A stretch of DNA of 64,000 nt from Veillonella atypica KON (GCF_002959915.1 NZ_PPDE01000006.1:31030-95029), one strand, 5' to 3'. Counted from the first letter of the stretch, positions 32,880 through 43,585 are shown. A program made the numbers and translations. Notes: generated by a model not told the origin, from the letters alone.

Positions 32880-34712
32880 TTACCCCTTATATTGTGAAAT
32901 GGCCTCTAAAAATGAAAGTCCATATTTCTTTAATTTTGCTTCCCCTACGCCCTTTATATTGCCAAATTCACCTAATGTTTTTGGCCGTATATTGGCTAAA
33001 TCGATAAGCACCGTGTCAGGGAATATAATATACGGCGGCACACTAAGTTGCGATGCCAGTTGTTTGCGATGTTGACGTAAATGTTCAAATAGCCCACCAG
33101 AACCAGAACGGGGTACTTCGAAGCGAGATATAGAGGCTGATTTTTTCGTTTTACGAGATGGCACGATGACCTCTTGCCTAATTTCTTCTACCTCTTTATG
33201 CCCTGCTAACACCTCTTCTGCACCGGCGGTGACGGATAAGACCGGATATTTCCCCATAGAACTCCGCAAGTATCCAGAGGCCACAAATTGTTGTATGAGG
33301 CCCTTAATCTCCTTATCCCCTACATCCGATAAATACCCAAATACGGATAAGGCATCAAGACCTGCTCGCGTAATGCGGTCAGTCCGTTCTCCGCGCACGA
33401 TGGAGGAAATCATAGAGGCACCATACCGCTCCTCGGTGGCGATAATGGCACGGAATATGGCCTTTGCCTCTTTCGTGACATTAACACGTTCCCCTTTTGT
33501 ATTACAGGAACTACAGTTACTGCATTCGAGCCACGGAACGATTTCACCAAAATAGGCGAGCATATATTTTCTTAGGCAAGTACTACAGAAACAGTAATCA
33601 ATCATGGACTGCAGTTTTCTAAGTTCTACCTGCTCACGTTGTGGTTCTAAATGACCTTGTTCAATCAAATACTTATGAACGCGCACATCTTGCCCACTAT
33701 AGAGCAGAATACATTCTGCCGGTGCGCCGTCGCGTCCAGCACGGCCCGCCTCTTGATAGTAGGACTCCATATTACGCGGCATTTGGTAATGCAACACATA
33801 CCGCACATTGCTCTTGTCAATACCCATGCCAAATGCGTTGGTAGCTACCATAACTTGTAATTGGTCGAAGGCGTATTTATTTTGCATATCTTTGCGCATC
33901 TCATCGGATAATCCGGCATGGTAATATCCAGTTTGGATTCCGGCACGCGTCAAATTATCGTAGACTCGTTCTACATCCTTGCGCGTAGAGCAATAGATGA
34001 TACCATTTTCATGACTATGACGTCGCACATAATCGACTACATAATCCATGCGCTTTGGTGTGCGCACGACGGAAAACGATAAATTCGGCCTATCAAATCC
34101 CGTAACATACACATTCGCATGATCGAGACCTAATAATGTTTTAATATCATTCTCTACTGCCTTCGTAGCGGTTGCTGTGAAAGCCCCCACTACGGGACGC
34201 TTAGGCAAACTAGCTAGCCAATCGCCTATCAATCGATAGGAAGGTCTAAAATCATGACCCCACTGTGAAATACAGTGCGCTTCATCAACAATGACTTGAG
34301 AGATAGGCATAGAGCGTAACACATTGCAGAAAAAATTGGAACCTAATCGCTCTGGTGCAATATATAATAATTTAATATTCCCACTACGTACATCGTACAT
34401 GGTCTTATTAAATTCTATTTGCGTTAATGTACTATTGATTAAGGCAGCCGGTATATTTTGATCCACCAAGCCATCAACCTGGTCTTTCATCAAAGATATT
34501 AAGGGCGAGAATACGACGGTAAGCCCCGATTTACAAAGAGCTGGAATTTGAAAGCATATCGATTTACCTGCCCCAGTAGGCATGATGGCCACTACATCCT
34601 CGTTCTTTAATAAAGACTCTACAGGAGCCTCCTGAGCGGGCCGAAAGGATGTATACCCAAAGTAGGTTTGCAGTAGTTGTAACGCTCTATCACGAGAATT
34701 AATAGCCTCCAT
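32880..34712 (-). CDS. recQ: ATP-dependent DNA helicase RecQ
   Basis: A 610-residue RecQ helicase. Walker A MPTGAGKSICFQ (44-55), DEAH box VIVDEAHCISQWGHDFRPSY (143-146 for DEAH), FTATAT, and motif VI QEAGRAGRDG are visible. The RecQ-Ct zinc site (CFCSTCLRKYMLAYFGE...CSNCSSC, about 375-420) is intact, followed by a winged helix and a C-terminal HRDC domain (about 530-605). It unwinds recombination and fork intermediates 3'-5'. Monocistronic; divergent from the symporter gene with a 263-bp AT-rich gap that should carry both promoters. Confidence 0.96.
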   Translation of the reverse strand: MEAINSRDRALQLLQTYFGYTSFRPAQEAPVESLLKNEDVVAIMPTGAGKSICFQIPALCKSGLTVVFSPLISLMKDQVDGLVDQNIPAALINSTLTQIEFNKTMYDVRSGNIKLLYIAPERLGSNFFCNVLRSMPISQVIVDEAHCISQWGHDFRPSYRLIGDWLASLPKRPVVGAFTATATKAVENDIKTLLGLDHANVYVTGFDRPNLSFSVVRTPKRMDYVVDYVRRHSHENGIIYCSTRKDVERVYDNLTRAGIQTGYYHAGLSDEMRKDMQNKYAFDQLQVMVATNAFGMGIDKSNVRYVLHYQMPRNMESYYQEAGRAGRDGAPAECILLYSGQDVRVHKYLIEQGHLEPQREQVELRKLQSMIDYCFCSTCLRKYMLAYFGEIVPWLECSNCSSCNTKGERVNVTKEAKAIFRAIIATEERYGASMISSIVRGERTDRITRAGLDALSVFGYLSDVGDKEIKGLIQQFVASGYLRSSMGKYPVLSVTAGAEEVLAGHKEVEEIRQEVIVPSRKTKKSASISRFEVPRSGSGGLFEHLRQHRKQLASQLSVPPYIIFPDTVLIDLANIRPKTLGEFGNIKGVGEAKLKKYGLSFLEAISQYKG

Positions 34713-34975
34713 CGGTATACCTCCTTTCCTATGTGTACAAAATTAACAATGTTATATGCCATATCAAAATGAAATATCGTGTCTATTTATTGTATCATTT
34801 TTTGAGGTATTTTTTGAATTATTTTCATATAATACTGTTTAGTAATTTTAACAATATCATCAATATTTACCAATAAATTATATGATTTACATATCCTATA
34901 GAATGGCAATTTATGATACAATAATTAGTATATATTTTAACGTGGTGAACAACCCTAAGGAGGTTTTATATAGGC

Positions 34976-36463
34976 ATGACACACAACAACATAATGATCA
35001 TAATCGCCTTTGCCTTGTATTTAGGACTGATGATGTACATCGGGGTCTACTATTATCGCAAATCAAACAGTATTGGTGACTATATATTGGGAGGTAGACA
35101 GCTAGGACCGTGGATTACGGCACTCAGTGCCGAAGCCTCCGACATGAGCGGTTGGATGCTTATGGGGGTACCAGGTCTGGCCTATACTACGGGTATTTCC
35201 GGTGTATGGATTGCCGTAGGACTTACCTTGGGCACCTGGGCCAACTGGCGATTCGTATCCCGTAGATTGCGTAACCATACGGAGGTAGCTAGCGACAGCT
35301 TAACATTGCCGGATTATTTAAAAAATCGGTTCCACGATCAATCCCATTCGGTAGCTGTTATTTCCGCATTGTTTATATTAATCTTCTTCCTCATCTACAC
35401 ATCCTCTGGATTTGTGGCAGGAGGCAAATTATTCAATACCATCTTCGGTTTAGACTATACGGTCTCCCTCTTTATTACGGCGGGCATTGTAGTATTTTAT
35501 ACCTTCCTCGGAGGTTTCCTCGCCGTATCTTGGACGGACTGTATTCAAGGGGCGTTGATGTTCTTCGCCATCTTGGCTGTACCTATTACGGCAGCTATCT
35601 ACTTAGGTGGTCCTATTGATACGATGCAACTCATCCAAAGTGAATTTCCTCAAGGATTAAACCTCTGGGGTGATACGAGTGATATGTTTGCTCTTGTCAT
35701 CGGCATCATCTCTTCCCTTGGTTGGGGTCTTGGCTACTTCGGTCAGCCACATATCCTAGTTCGCTTCATGGCGATTTCCGATGCGAAGGAACTAAAAAAA
35801 TCCACAAATATTGCTATGGTTTGGGTTATCCTTTCCTTATTAGCAGCTATTTTCGTAGGCCTCATCGGTCATGTATATATGTTACCAGAAAAATTAGTTG
35901 GTACAGATGCAGAGACGATATTCCTCGTTATGACGGAACGTTTATTTACGCCATTTATGGCTGGCCTTATCTGGTCTGCTGTACTTGCAGCTATCATGAG
36001 TACTGCATCTGCTCAACTATTAGTAACAGCCTCTGCTATTGCTAATGATTTTTACGCTAATATCATTCACAAAACGGCAACCGACAAAGAACTCGTGCTT
36101 GTAAGCCGTATTGTTGTATTGTTGGTAGCGGCTATATCCATTTTCTTAGCATTAAATCCAGATAGCCTCATCCTTACGATGGTTGCTTACGCATGGGCTG
36201 GCTTTGGTGCCTCTTTTGGTCCTGCTATCATCTTCTCCCTATTCTGGAAACGCATGACGCGCCGTGGTTGTATTGCGGGTATCGTCGTAGGTGGTCTTAC
36301 AGTTCTAATTTGGAAACAATTTGCCTTCTTTGGACTTTATGAAATCGTACCAGGATTTATCTTCTCATCTATTGCGATTTATATTGTCAGCATTTTCGAT
36401 AAATTACCACCACGTCCAGTATTAAAAGATTATAAAGAAGCAGAAAAATTGCATATTCTCTAA
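34976..36463 (+). CDS. Sodium/solute symporter, PutP type
   Basis: A 495-residue member of the SSS family with about 13 membrane helices. The signature GGRQLGPWITALSAEASDMSGWMLMG and the loop GWGLGYFGQPHILVRFMAI match proline permease PutP, as do STASAQLLVTASAIANDFY residues of the sodium site region. It probably imports L-proline with Na+. AAGGAGG lies 13 bases before the ATG, rather far, so an alternative start a few codons on cannot be excluded. It has its own terminator. Confidence 0.9.
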   Translation: MTHNNIMIIIAFALYLGLMMYIGVYYYRKSNSIGDYILGGRQLGPWITALSAEASDMSGWMLMGVPGLAYTTGISGVWIAVGLTLGTWANWRFVSRRLRNHTEVASDSLTLPDYLKNRFHDQSHSVAVISALFILIFFLIYTSSGFVAGGKLFNTIFGLDYTVSLFITAGIVVFYTFLGGFLAVSWTDCIQGALMFFAILAVPITAAIYLGGPIDTMQLIQSEFPQGLNLWGDTSDMFALVIGIISSLGWGLGYFGQPHILVRFMAISDAKELKKSTNIAMVWVILSLLAAIFVGLIGHVYMLPEKLVGTDAETIFLVMTERLFTPFMAGLIWSAVLAAIMSTASAQLLVTASAIANDFYANIIHKTATDKELVLVSRIVVLLVAAISIFLALNPDSLILTMVAYAWAGFGASFGPAIIFSLFWKRMTRRGCIAGIVVGGLTVLIWKQFAFFGLYEIVPGFIFSSIAIYIVSIFDKLPPRPVLKDYKEAEKLHIL

Positions 36464-36471
36464 AAACGGAT

Positions 36472-36507
36472 AAAAGGAGCTATTGATTTCTCAATAGCTC
36501 CTTTTTC
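36472..36507 (+). terminator. Terminator of the symporter gene
   Basis: AAAAGGAGCTATTGA/TCAATAGCTCCTTTT, a 15-bp perfect stem with loop TTTC and a T-run, eight bases after the stop codon. Confidence 0.9.
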
Positions 36508-36542
36508 GTAATAAAGGGCTATTATACTTACAGCCCGTCTTC

Positions 36543-37571
36543 TTATACATATTGTGATAATCCATCACGAATAGCTTCACGCACATCGAACACTAATGAT
36601 GCTGGCGATAATACTTTCACACTTTGCATATATTGTAGTGCCCAATATTTGAAAGCCTCCCGATTAACATGAACACGACACTCCACCTTTTGAGGCGTCT
36701 CGTTTAAAAATGTTACATTTCCATCAAACCAATCGAGAATTTGGTTAACGATACTGCGTTTTGCTTCAAACACTACTGTTACTGATTCACCACCAAACAT
36801 ATAGATATGTTCCTTCATGTATCTATCTACATCAAAGGTATTTTGATTGTGATAGCCTTGGATTTCCCGCAATGGCTTACGGCGAATATCCAATAACTTA
36901 ATGTTGCCAATTCGATCTACACGAAGTGTAGACATATCATCATGGTTATCGTGGTTACCTACCAAGTAGTAGAGTCCTCGACTAGATACTAATTGGTAGG
37001 GATTAAAAATATAATTTCGCTCATTACCTGCATAATCAAGATTAGGATATAATTTATTATCTGTACTAGGCTGATAATAGACTAACGAAATTTTTCTCCC
37101 TTCCGTCACCGCTTTTTCAATGAGATCAATATTTAGGAATAGATCCTGACTTCTCACAAGAGAATCAGGTGTACTCTTAATTTGTTTTCCATGGGATTTA
37201 AAATAACGACCTCCCAAGGCAGATACCTTATCAATCAAGTCTTTACGCTGATTTACACTAATATGACGTGATGCTAATAGACCATCGATTAACAAATGTA
37301 ACTCAGCCTCTTCAAAGGGATGAATCATATAAAAATTGGTACGACGAATCGAACCATCTGTACCTAGTGCAGATTCTTCACATTCAATATTAAAATTACC
37401 AGATTCATATAAATCATTTAGATGACGTCCTAAGGTTTTACGATCTACCGTCAATTCATATTTCTTTGCTAAGATGCTACGAATTTCCTCTTGAGATAAT
37501 GTATGATTTGCATCTGTTTCATCTCGTAGGATTTCTAGTATATATACTAGTACTGCCTTTTTAGATGCCAT
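36543..37571 (-). CDS. WYL-domain transcriptional regulator
   Basis: A 342-residue regulator. The N-terminal winged helix (VLVYILEILRDETDANHTLSQEEI; VDRKTLGRHLNDLYESG) is followed by a WYL domain (about 150-250: ISLVYYQPS; FNPYQLVSSRGLYYLVGNHD; LRVDRIGNIKLLDI) and a WCX C-terminal domain. WYL domains bind nucleic acid or small ligands; these proteins often control DNA-damage or defence genes. No clear partner gene lies beside it, so the target is unknown. A strong SD (AAAAGGAG) precedes the ATG. Confidence 0.85.
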   Translation of the reverse strand: MASKKAVLVYILEILRDETDANHTLSQEEIRSILAKKYELTVDRKTLGRHLNDLYESGNFNIECEESALGTDGSIRRTNFYMIHPFEEAELHLLIDGLLASRHISVNQRKDLIDKVSALGGRYFKSHGKQIKSTPDSLVRSQDLFLNIDLIEKAVTEGRKISLVYYQPSTDNKLYPNLDYAGNERNYIFNPYQLVSSRGLYYLVGNHDNHDDMSTLRVDRIGNIKLLDIRRKPLREIQGYHNQNTFDVDRYMKEHIYMFGGESVTVVFEAKRSIVNQILDWFDGNVTFLNETPQKVECRVHVNREAFKYWALQYMQSVKVLSPASLVFDVREAIRDGLSQYV

Positions 37572-37800
37572 GGAAAAACTCCTTTTACAATATACTTATA
37601 CTAACTAACAACAAAATATGGCCTACTATGACCATATTTTTACATGTACACAAAATCACTCATACAAAGTATATCATAAAAGTCATGTTTACTTCATGTG
37701 TTTTTCATGCATTTCTTCATCTTTCCTATATCTTTTATGCAACTTAACATAACAAAATGTAATATTTATAAAATAAAAAGAAAATATTGAACATAAAAAT

Positions 37801-37834
37801 AAAGGCTAATTCTATATATCGAGAATTAGCCTTT
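37801..37834 (-). terminator. Terminator of the methyltransferase gene
   Basis: AAAGGCTAATTCT/AGAATTAGCCTTT, a 13-bp stem followed by ATTTTTATG on the minus strand. The rest of the 312-bp gap 37,572-37,883 is very AT-rich and must hold the promoter of the WYL regulator; no other element is seen. Confidence 0.8.
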
Positions 37835-37883
37835 ATCTATCCCCCATCGCACATTATTATCATATGCTACACAGGAAATACCT

Positions 37884-39473
37884 TTATTTAATTTTATTTT
37901 CTAAATAGCCTAATGTTTCCATGCGTTTCGTCAATTCAGCATAGAACGCTTCAGCCATAGCGGTTTGATTTTTTGCCTGACCAGCTTGTGCGCCGCCAAA
38001 GATATTCTTTTTAATCGCATTAACAATAGTAGATTTTGCCTTTGGTTTATTAAGGATTTCCATAAACATTAAATCTTCATCGGACAGATTTTCTACGGCT
38101 TCATTTTCAGAGGTAGCCCCATACATGATGTCTGTACCAGATTCAACTAAAGCTTTCACAAACTTTGTAAATCTAGCAGGTACAAAGGATTGTCCCTCCA
38201 TATAGTAAGCTTTAGGATGTGGGTGTTTCAAGAAACGTAGACCACCGCGTACAATATGTTCTGCCACAGCTACATATAACGCATTAACAGCGGCTTCTAA
38301 GCTTGCATCATCGCCCTTAGCAGCATCATTAGCAGCTTTCACAATGGCTAAAGCCTCGATCATATTAAACTGACCGCCATCCTTAATAATGGACTGGAAT
38401 GTATCGCGTACGATATCATTTTCAAACATGGACAATGCTTCTTCATTGAAGAGAATTGTATAGGTAAAGCTGTTAATAATGGTTCGCATAGGTACAGAAT
38501 TCACAAGTTCAGGATTTCCCATGTCGTATGTTACAGATTCTGCATGCTTAGCCTTACATATAATAGATTTTCTAAAGGTCGTATCTAGCATAAAATCTAA
38601 ATATTGCTCTTGAGCTACATGGTCATTAAGTGCGAGTTTATCTAGTGTATCCGCAATATCAGCATCAAAGCTACGTACCATAGATAAAGTTAAATCAGCA
38701 TCACATAGGTATGCCAAATTATGCGCTTCTAAATGGTCATTAAATTGATAGAAATATACAGGGTCATTGTTTGGCTCTAAATGATCGTGACCAACATAGT
38801 ATTCATCTTTTTGCATAACAGAGCGAAGAGCACCAAGGAATTTACTATTTCGTTCCTTTAGATTGTCATATTTTAAAATTTGACTACCTACGATACTACC
38901 AATCGTTTTGCCATGCAGTACCTTTTCCTTGTGATTAAACTGTGTTTTATCACGGTTACTGAACATCATTAACTGACGTACTTCGTCCATCGTATGCCAA
39001 CCTGGATAGGTATTATAAGAAATGTAGGCAATGCCATCCTCTGCTAAATGTTCATCGATAAGGCGCAACAATGCATCTTTAACACCGTCATCGACCCAAG
39101 AATACACACCATGGGCGATAATGTAATCAAAGGTACCAATTTCACTACCAATAGATGCAATATCAGATTGAACTAAGGAAACATTTGTTAGCCCTGCATT
39201 CGCAATCACTTCATTGCCCTTTTCAACTTGTTCTTGTGAAAGCTCAATACCTACGAATGTTGCATCAGGATTAAATAATGCTTGGGAGATAATATTGCCA
39301 CCATAGGTTGCTCCCAATTCTAATACTCTTGCAGTTTTAGGGTTAGGTGCTGAAATACCCACGAGAGCCGCATAGGCTTCAAGAGTAGCTGGTGTGGTAT
39401 ATGGGAATGGCATAGATTTATAGCCTAATTCACTATAAATGGTTTGTTGTACGTCATTTGTATTCGTAGTCAT
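37884..39473 (-). CDS. SAM-dependent methyltransferase with regulatory domain
   Basis: A 529-residue class I methyltransferase. The SAM-binding domain is N-terminal: VLELGATYGGNI (motif I, about 50-60), FVGIELSQEQVEKG (motif II) and FDYIIAHGVYSWV (motif IV, about 115-127). A methyltransferase regulatory domain and a winged C-terminal part follow (NPELVNSVPMRTIINSFTYTILF). Proteins of this plan occur in many Gram-negatives and Negativicutes; the substrate is unknown. The frame extends 19 codons upstream, but GAGGATATT precedes the ATG at 39,473 and the upstream codons look non-coding. Monocistronic. Confidence 0.85.
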   Translation of the reverse strand: MTTNTNDVQQTIYSELGYKSMPFPYTTPATLEAYAALVGISAPNPKTARVLELGATYGGNIISQALFNPDATFVGIELSQEQVEKGNEVIANAGLTNVSLVQSDIASIGSEIGTFDYIIAHGVYSWVDDGVKDALLRLIDEHLAEDGIAYISYNTYPGWHTMDEVRQLMMFSNRDKTQFNHKEKVLHGKTIGSIVGSQILKYDNLKERNSKFLGALRSVMQKDEYYVGHDHLEPNNDPVYFYQFNDHLEAHNLAYLCDADLTLSMVRSFDADIADTLDKLALNDHVAQEQYLDFMLDTTFRKSIICKAKHAESVTYDMGNPELVNSVPMRTIINSFTYTILFNEEALSMFENDIVRDTFQSIIKDGGQFNMIEALAIVKAANDAAKGDDASLEAAVNALYVAVAEHIVRGGLRFLKHPHPKAYYMEGQSFVPARFTKFVKALVESGTDIMYGATSENEAVENLSDEDLMFMEILNKPKAKSTIVNAIKKNIFGGAQAGQAKNQTAMAEAFYAELTKRMETLGYLENKIK

Positions 39474-39595
39474 AATATCCTCTATTGTTAAAAACATATA
39501 TTGTATAAACAATACATGAATAATACACATATATACTATCTATTATACCAAAATCATGTGTACTATACACCTATTCATAAGGATGATAGATGCAA

Positions 39596-39624
39596 AAGAG
39601 GCATCCTCAATGAGGATGCCTCTT
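39596..39624 (-). terminator. Terminator of the pyruvate:ferredoxin oxidoreductase gene
   Basis: AAGAGGCATCCTCA/TGAGGATGCCTCTT, a 14-bp perfect stem with a one-base loop, then TTTGC on the minus strand. Confidence 0.85.
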
Positions 39625-39648
39625 GTATATGCAGTTTAGAGAAATTAA

Positions 39649-42600
39649 TTATTTAACTTCTTCGAAACCTTTTTGTAAGCGAACATAGCTTAAGCGACGT
39701 TCTTTAGCGTCTTCTTCACATTTAGCGAATAATTCTTCTGCAGCGTCAGGAGCAGCTTTCGCCAAGGAAGCATAACGAACTTCACCTTTAAGGAAGTTTT
39801 GGAATTCGTCGTAGTTGCCTTCTTTGGAATCCAAGGAGAATGGGTTTTTACCTTCAGCTTTAAGTTGAGGGTTGTATCTGTAAAGATCCCAGTAACCACA
39901 AGCAACTGCTTTGCGTTGTTCTTCTTGAGCTTTACCCATACCAGCTTTGATACCATGGTTGATACATGGGCTGTAAGCGATGATCAAGGAAGGACCTGGA
40001 TAAGCTTCAGCTTCTGTAACAGCTTTCATCAATTGGTTTTTATCTGCACCCATAGCTACTTGTGCTACGTATACATAACCATAAGACATAGCCATCATGC
40101 CAAGGTCTTTCTTCTTAGTACGTTTACCAGATGCTGCGAATTGAGCTACAGCAGCTTCATGAGTAGATTTGGAGGATTGACCACCAGTGTTGGAGTATAC
40201 TTCAGTATCGAATACCCAGATGTTGATGTCTTCGCCAGAAGCTAATACATGGTCAACACCGCCGAAACCGATATCGTATGCCCAACCGTCACCACCGAAG
40301 ATCCAGTGAGAACGTTTGATTAAGAATTGTTTTTTATCAAGAATTTCTTTCAATTCTGGAGTTGTAGCACCTTCAGCTTCGATTGCTGCTACCAAACGTG
40401 CGGAACGTTGACGAGTAGCTGCGCCAAGGTTAGCGAATTCAATCCATTGTTCCAATGCTTCTTTCAATTCGCCAGATGCTGTTTCAACAGCTTTCTTAGC
40501 TACTTCAAGCAATTGTTCACGGATTTTCTTAACGCCGATGTACATACCATAGCCGTATTCAGCATTATCTTCGAACAAGGAGTTTGCCCAAGAAGGACCT
40601 TGACCTTGTTGGTTAGTTGTGTATGGAGAAGCTGGCATGGAAGCACCCCAAATGGAGGAACAACCAGTAGCATTCGCAATCATCATACGATCGCCGAACA
40701 ATTGAGTTAACAATTTAGCGTATGGAGTTTCACCACAACCTGCACAAGCACCGGAGAATTCGAACAATGGTTGTTCAAATTGGGAACCTTTAACAGTTTC
40801 CTTCTTCATAGGGTTTTCTTTTACAGGAAGGTTAACAGCGTAGTTCCAAGCTTCAGCTTGTTCAATTTCGGAATCGATAGAAGTCATTACGATAGCTTTG
40901 CCCTTAGGAGCTGGACAGATATCAACGCAGTTACCGCAACCCAAGCAATCTAATGGGGATACTGCGATACGGAATTGAAGGTCTTTAGCGCCCAATGCAG
41001 GGATTGTATCGAAATGTTCTGGAGCTGCAGCCACTTCTGCTTCAGTTGCCAAGATTGGACGAATTGTAGCATGTGGACATACGAAGGAACATTGGTTACA
41101 TTGGATACAGTTTTCTGGCATCCATTTTGGAACGAACAATGCAGGACCGCGTTTTTCGAATTTAGCAGTACCAGCAGGTAATGTACCATCTTCGTAACCA
41201 GCGAATGTGGATACAGGAAGATCATAACCAGCTTGTGCATTGATTGGTTGTGCAATATTTTGAACGAAAGATGGGCAGGATTCACAGCCTGGTTTAGCTT
41301 TGTGACCGCCTTCATCAACAGCGTTTTTCCAGTCAGCTGGAACATCTACTTTTACAAGAGCACCAACGCCTTGGTCGATAGCAGCGTTGTTCATGTCAAC
41401 GATGTTTTGACCTTTTTTACCATAGGAAGTAACTACGGATTCTTTCAAGTATTTGATAGCATCATCTACAGGGATGATTTCAGTCAATTTGAAGAATGCA
41501 GCTTGAGTTACCATGTTGATACGACCGCCTAAGCCGATTTCAGCAGCGATTTTCGCAGCATTGATGATGTAGAAGTTCAATTCTTTTTCTGCGATTTGAC
41601 GACGTAATTTAGCAGGTAAATGTTCGTTCAATTCTTCAGGGGACCAAGTACAGTTCAATAAGAATGTACCGCCTTTTTTGATACCGCGAAGTAAGTCGTA
41701 TTCATGTACGTAGGATTGACGGTGACATGCTACGAATTGAGGTTCAGTAATCAAGTAAGGTAAGTTGATTGGATTAGTACCAAAACGAAGGTGAGACATT
41801 GTTACGCCACCAGATTTTTTGGAGTCGTAATCGAAGTATGCTTGTGCATACAAGTCAGTGTGGTCACCGATGATTTTGATAGCGGATTTGTTTGCACCTA
41901 CAGTACCGTCAGAACCGAAGCCCCAGAATTTACATTCAGTCAAACCAGGAGTTTCAACTTCTACGCCTTCAGCACGATCTAAGGACAAGAATGTAACATC
42001 ATCATTGATACCCAATGTGAAGAATTTCTTACCATTTTCAGCATTCAAGTTATCGAATACAGCAACGATGTCTGCAGGGATAACGTCTTTGGAGCTCAAA
42101 CCATAACGACCAGCGATAACTTTGATGTTACGGCCACCATCAACTACAGCAGCTTGAACGTCTAAGAACAATGGTTCAGCCAAAGCGCCTGGTTCTTTTG
42201 TACGGTCAAGAACAGCAATGCGTTCTACAGTTTGAGGAATAGCTTTCAACAAACGATCTGTTGCGAATGGACGGAACAAGTGAACGTTGATGAAACCAAC
42301 TTTGCGACCCAATTTATTTAAGTAATTTACAGTGGATTCTACTACTTGTGCGGAGGAACCCATAGTAACGATTACGTCAGTTGCATCAGGAGCACCTACG
42401 TAGTTGAACAATTGGTAGTTAGTACCAGCCAATTTGTTGATTTCGTTCATGTAGTGTTCTACAACGTCAGGAACGTTCAAGTAGAATTTGTTGGATGCTT
42501 CACGATGTTGGAAGTAAACGTCAGGGTTTTCTGCAGTACCACGAGTTACAGGAGCATCTGGGTTCAAAGCGTTTTTACGGAATGCTTGAACTGCTTCCAT

Positions 42601-43188
42601 ATCTACTAATGGTTTTAATTCTTCATAGTCCCAGATTTGAATTTTTTGAATTTCATGGGATGTACGGAAACCGTCAAAGAAGTTGATGAACGGTACACGA
42701 GTTTTAATAGCTGTCAAGTGAGCTACTGCAGACAAGTCCATTACTTCTTGTACGGAGGATTCTGCAAGCATAGCACAGCCAGTTGCACGAGCAGCCATTA
42801 CGTCTTGGTGGTCACCGAAGATAGCCAACGCATGTGCAGCTAATGCACGAGCAGCTACTTGGAATACGCCTGGAAGTAATTCGCCTGCTACTTTGTATAA
42901 GTTAGGAAGCATCAATAACAAACCTTGGGAAGATGTGAAAGTTGTTGTTAATGCACCAGCTTGCAAGGAACCGTGAACAGCAGCAGCAGCGCCTGCTTCA
43001 GATTGCATTTCTACAACTTGAACAGTGTTACCGAAGATGTTTTTACGACCAGATGCAGCCCATTCGTCAATGTGTTCTGGCATTGGAGAAGATGGAGTGA
43101 TTGGGTAAATCGCAGCAACTTCTGTAAAACCATAAGAAACGTGAGCAGCCGCTTGGTTGCCGTCCATAGTTTTAAATTTACGACTCAT
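39649..43188 (-). CDS. nifJ: Pyruvate:ferredoxin (flavodoxin) oxidoreductase
   Basis: A 1179-residue single-chain pyruvate:ferredoxin oxidoreductase. It converts pyruvate and CoA to acetyl-CoA, CO2 and reduced ferredoxin, the central step of lactate/pyruvate fermentation in Veillonella. Domains in order: pyruvate-binding domain I (MDGNQAAAHVSYGFTEVAAI), domain II, the CoA-binding domain III, two [4Fe-4S] sites (CIQCNQCSFVCPHA and CLGCGNCVDICPAPKG, about 690-760), the extra cluster cysteines (SGACAGCGETPY) and the TPP domain (HWIFGGDGWAYDIGFGG). Length is normal. Codon use is strongly biased, as expected for a very abundant enzyme. GGAGGCAATAATCAC precedes the ATG. Confidence 0.97.
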   Translation of the reverse strand: MSRKFKTMDGNQAAAHVSYGFTEVAAIYPITPSSPMPEHIDEWAASGRKNIFGNTVQVVEMQSEAGAAAAVHGSLQAGALTTTFTSSQGLLLMLPNLYKVAGELLPGVFQVAARALAAHALAIFGDHQDVMAARATGCAMLAESSVQEVMDLSAVAHLTAIKTRVPFINFFDGFRTSHEIQKIQIWDYEELKPLVDMEAVQAFRKNALNPDAPVTRGTAENPDVYFQHREASNKFYLNVPDVVEHYMNEINKLAGTNYQLFNYVGAPDATDVIVTMGSSAQVVESTVNYLNKLGRKVGFINVHLFRPFATDRLLKAIPQTVERIAVLDRTKEPGALAEPLFLDVQAAVVDGGRNIKVIAGRYGLSSKDVIPADIVAVFDNLNAENGKKFFTLGINDDVTFLSLDRAEGVEVETPGLTECKFWGFGSDGTVGANKSAIKIIGDHTDLYAQAYFDYDSKKSGGVTMSHLRFGTNPINLPYLITEPQFVACHRQSYVHEYDLLRGIKKGGTFLLNCTWSPEELNEHLPAKLRRQIAEKELNFYIINAAKIAAEIGLGGRINMVTQAAFFKLTEIIPVDDAIKYLKESVVTSYGKKGQNIVDMNNAAIDQGVGALVKVDVPADWKNAVDEGGHKAKPGCESCPSFVQNIAQPINAQAGYDLPVSTFAGYEDGTLPAGTAKFEKRGPALFVPKWMPENCIQCNQCSFVCPHATIRPILATEAEVAAAPEHFDTIPALGAKDLQFRIAVSPLDCLGCGNCVDICPAPKGKAIVMTSIDSEIEQAEAWNYAVNLPVKENPMKKETVKGSQFEQPLFEFSGACAGCGETPYAKLLTQLFGDRMMIANATGCSSIWGASMPASPYTTNQQGQGPSWANSLFEDNAEYGYGMYIGVKKIREQLLEVAKKAVETASGELKEALEQWIEFANLGAATRQRSARLVAAIEAEGATTPELKEILDKKQFLIKRSHWIFGGDGWAYDIGFGGVDHVLASGEDINIWVFDTEVYSNTGGQSSKSTHEAAVAQFAASGKRTKKKDLGMMAMSYGYVYVAQVAMGADKNQLMKAVTEAEAYPGPSLIIAYSPCINHGIKAGMGKAQEEQRKAVACGYWDLYRYNPQLKAEGKNPFSLDSKEGNYDEFQNFLKGEVRYASLAKAAPDAAEELFAKCEEDAKERRLSYVRLQKGFEEVK

Positions 43189-43585
43189 GTGATTATTGCC
43201 TCCTTAAGCATTTAGCAAAAATAGAACACTTGCTTAATCTATCATTATGTTTAGGAATAACAACCATTACAAACTTGCGTACATGAAAAAATAATGCAAT
43301 AATATATATGTTATATATATTTATGGCATTATGTAGTACAAACTATTTTGTAGTGGGCACAACCATAATTCCTAATATCATAACTTGATATAGCCCTATA
43401 GACTCATTATAACGTGGCGGGCTATATCAACGCAATACATACAGCGCTTGGCGCCTTGCCAATATCGCTATTCATGCTTTACTTAAAGTAATAGCTAATT
43501 GCGTTTTAGTAATAATTATTCTCATTTATCAAGACCAATTTTTAAATTAGGTTTATAATATCTTTTATATATTAGGGGGTTAGTT
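43189..43585. promoter_or_regulatory. Divergent promoter region, nifJ / LysR, with a long dyad
   Basis: This 397-bp gap must hold both promoters. It contains a perfect 12-bp inverted repeat, TTGATATAGCCC at 43,385-43,396 and GGGCTATATCAA at 43,419-43,430, with 22 bases between, and about 25 bases later a TTGGC...GCCAA-like dyad (about 43,447-43,461). Spaced dyads in a gap shared with a LysR gene are typical LysR binding sites, so the LysR product may regulate nifJ. The rest is AT-rich. Confidence 0.55.
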
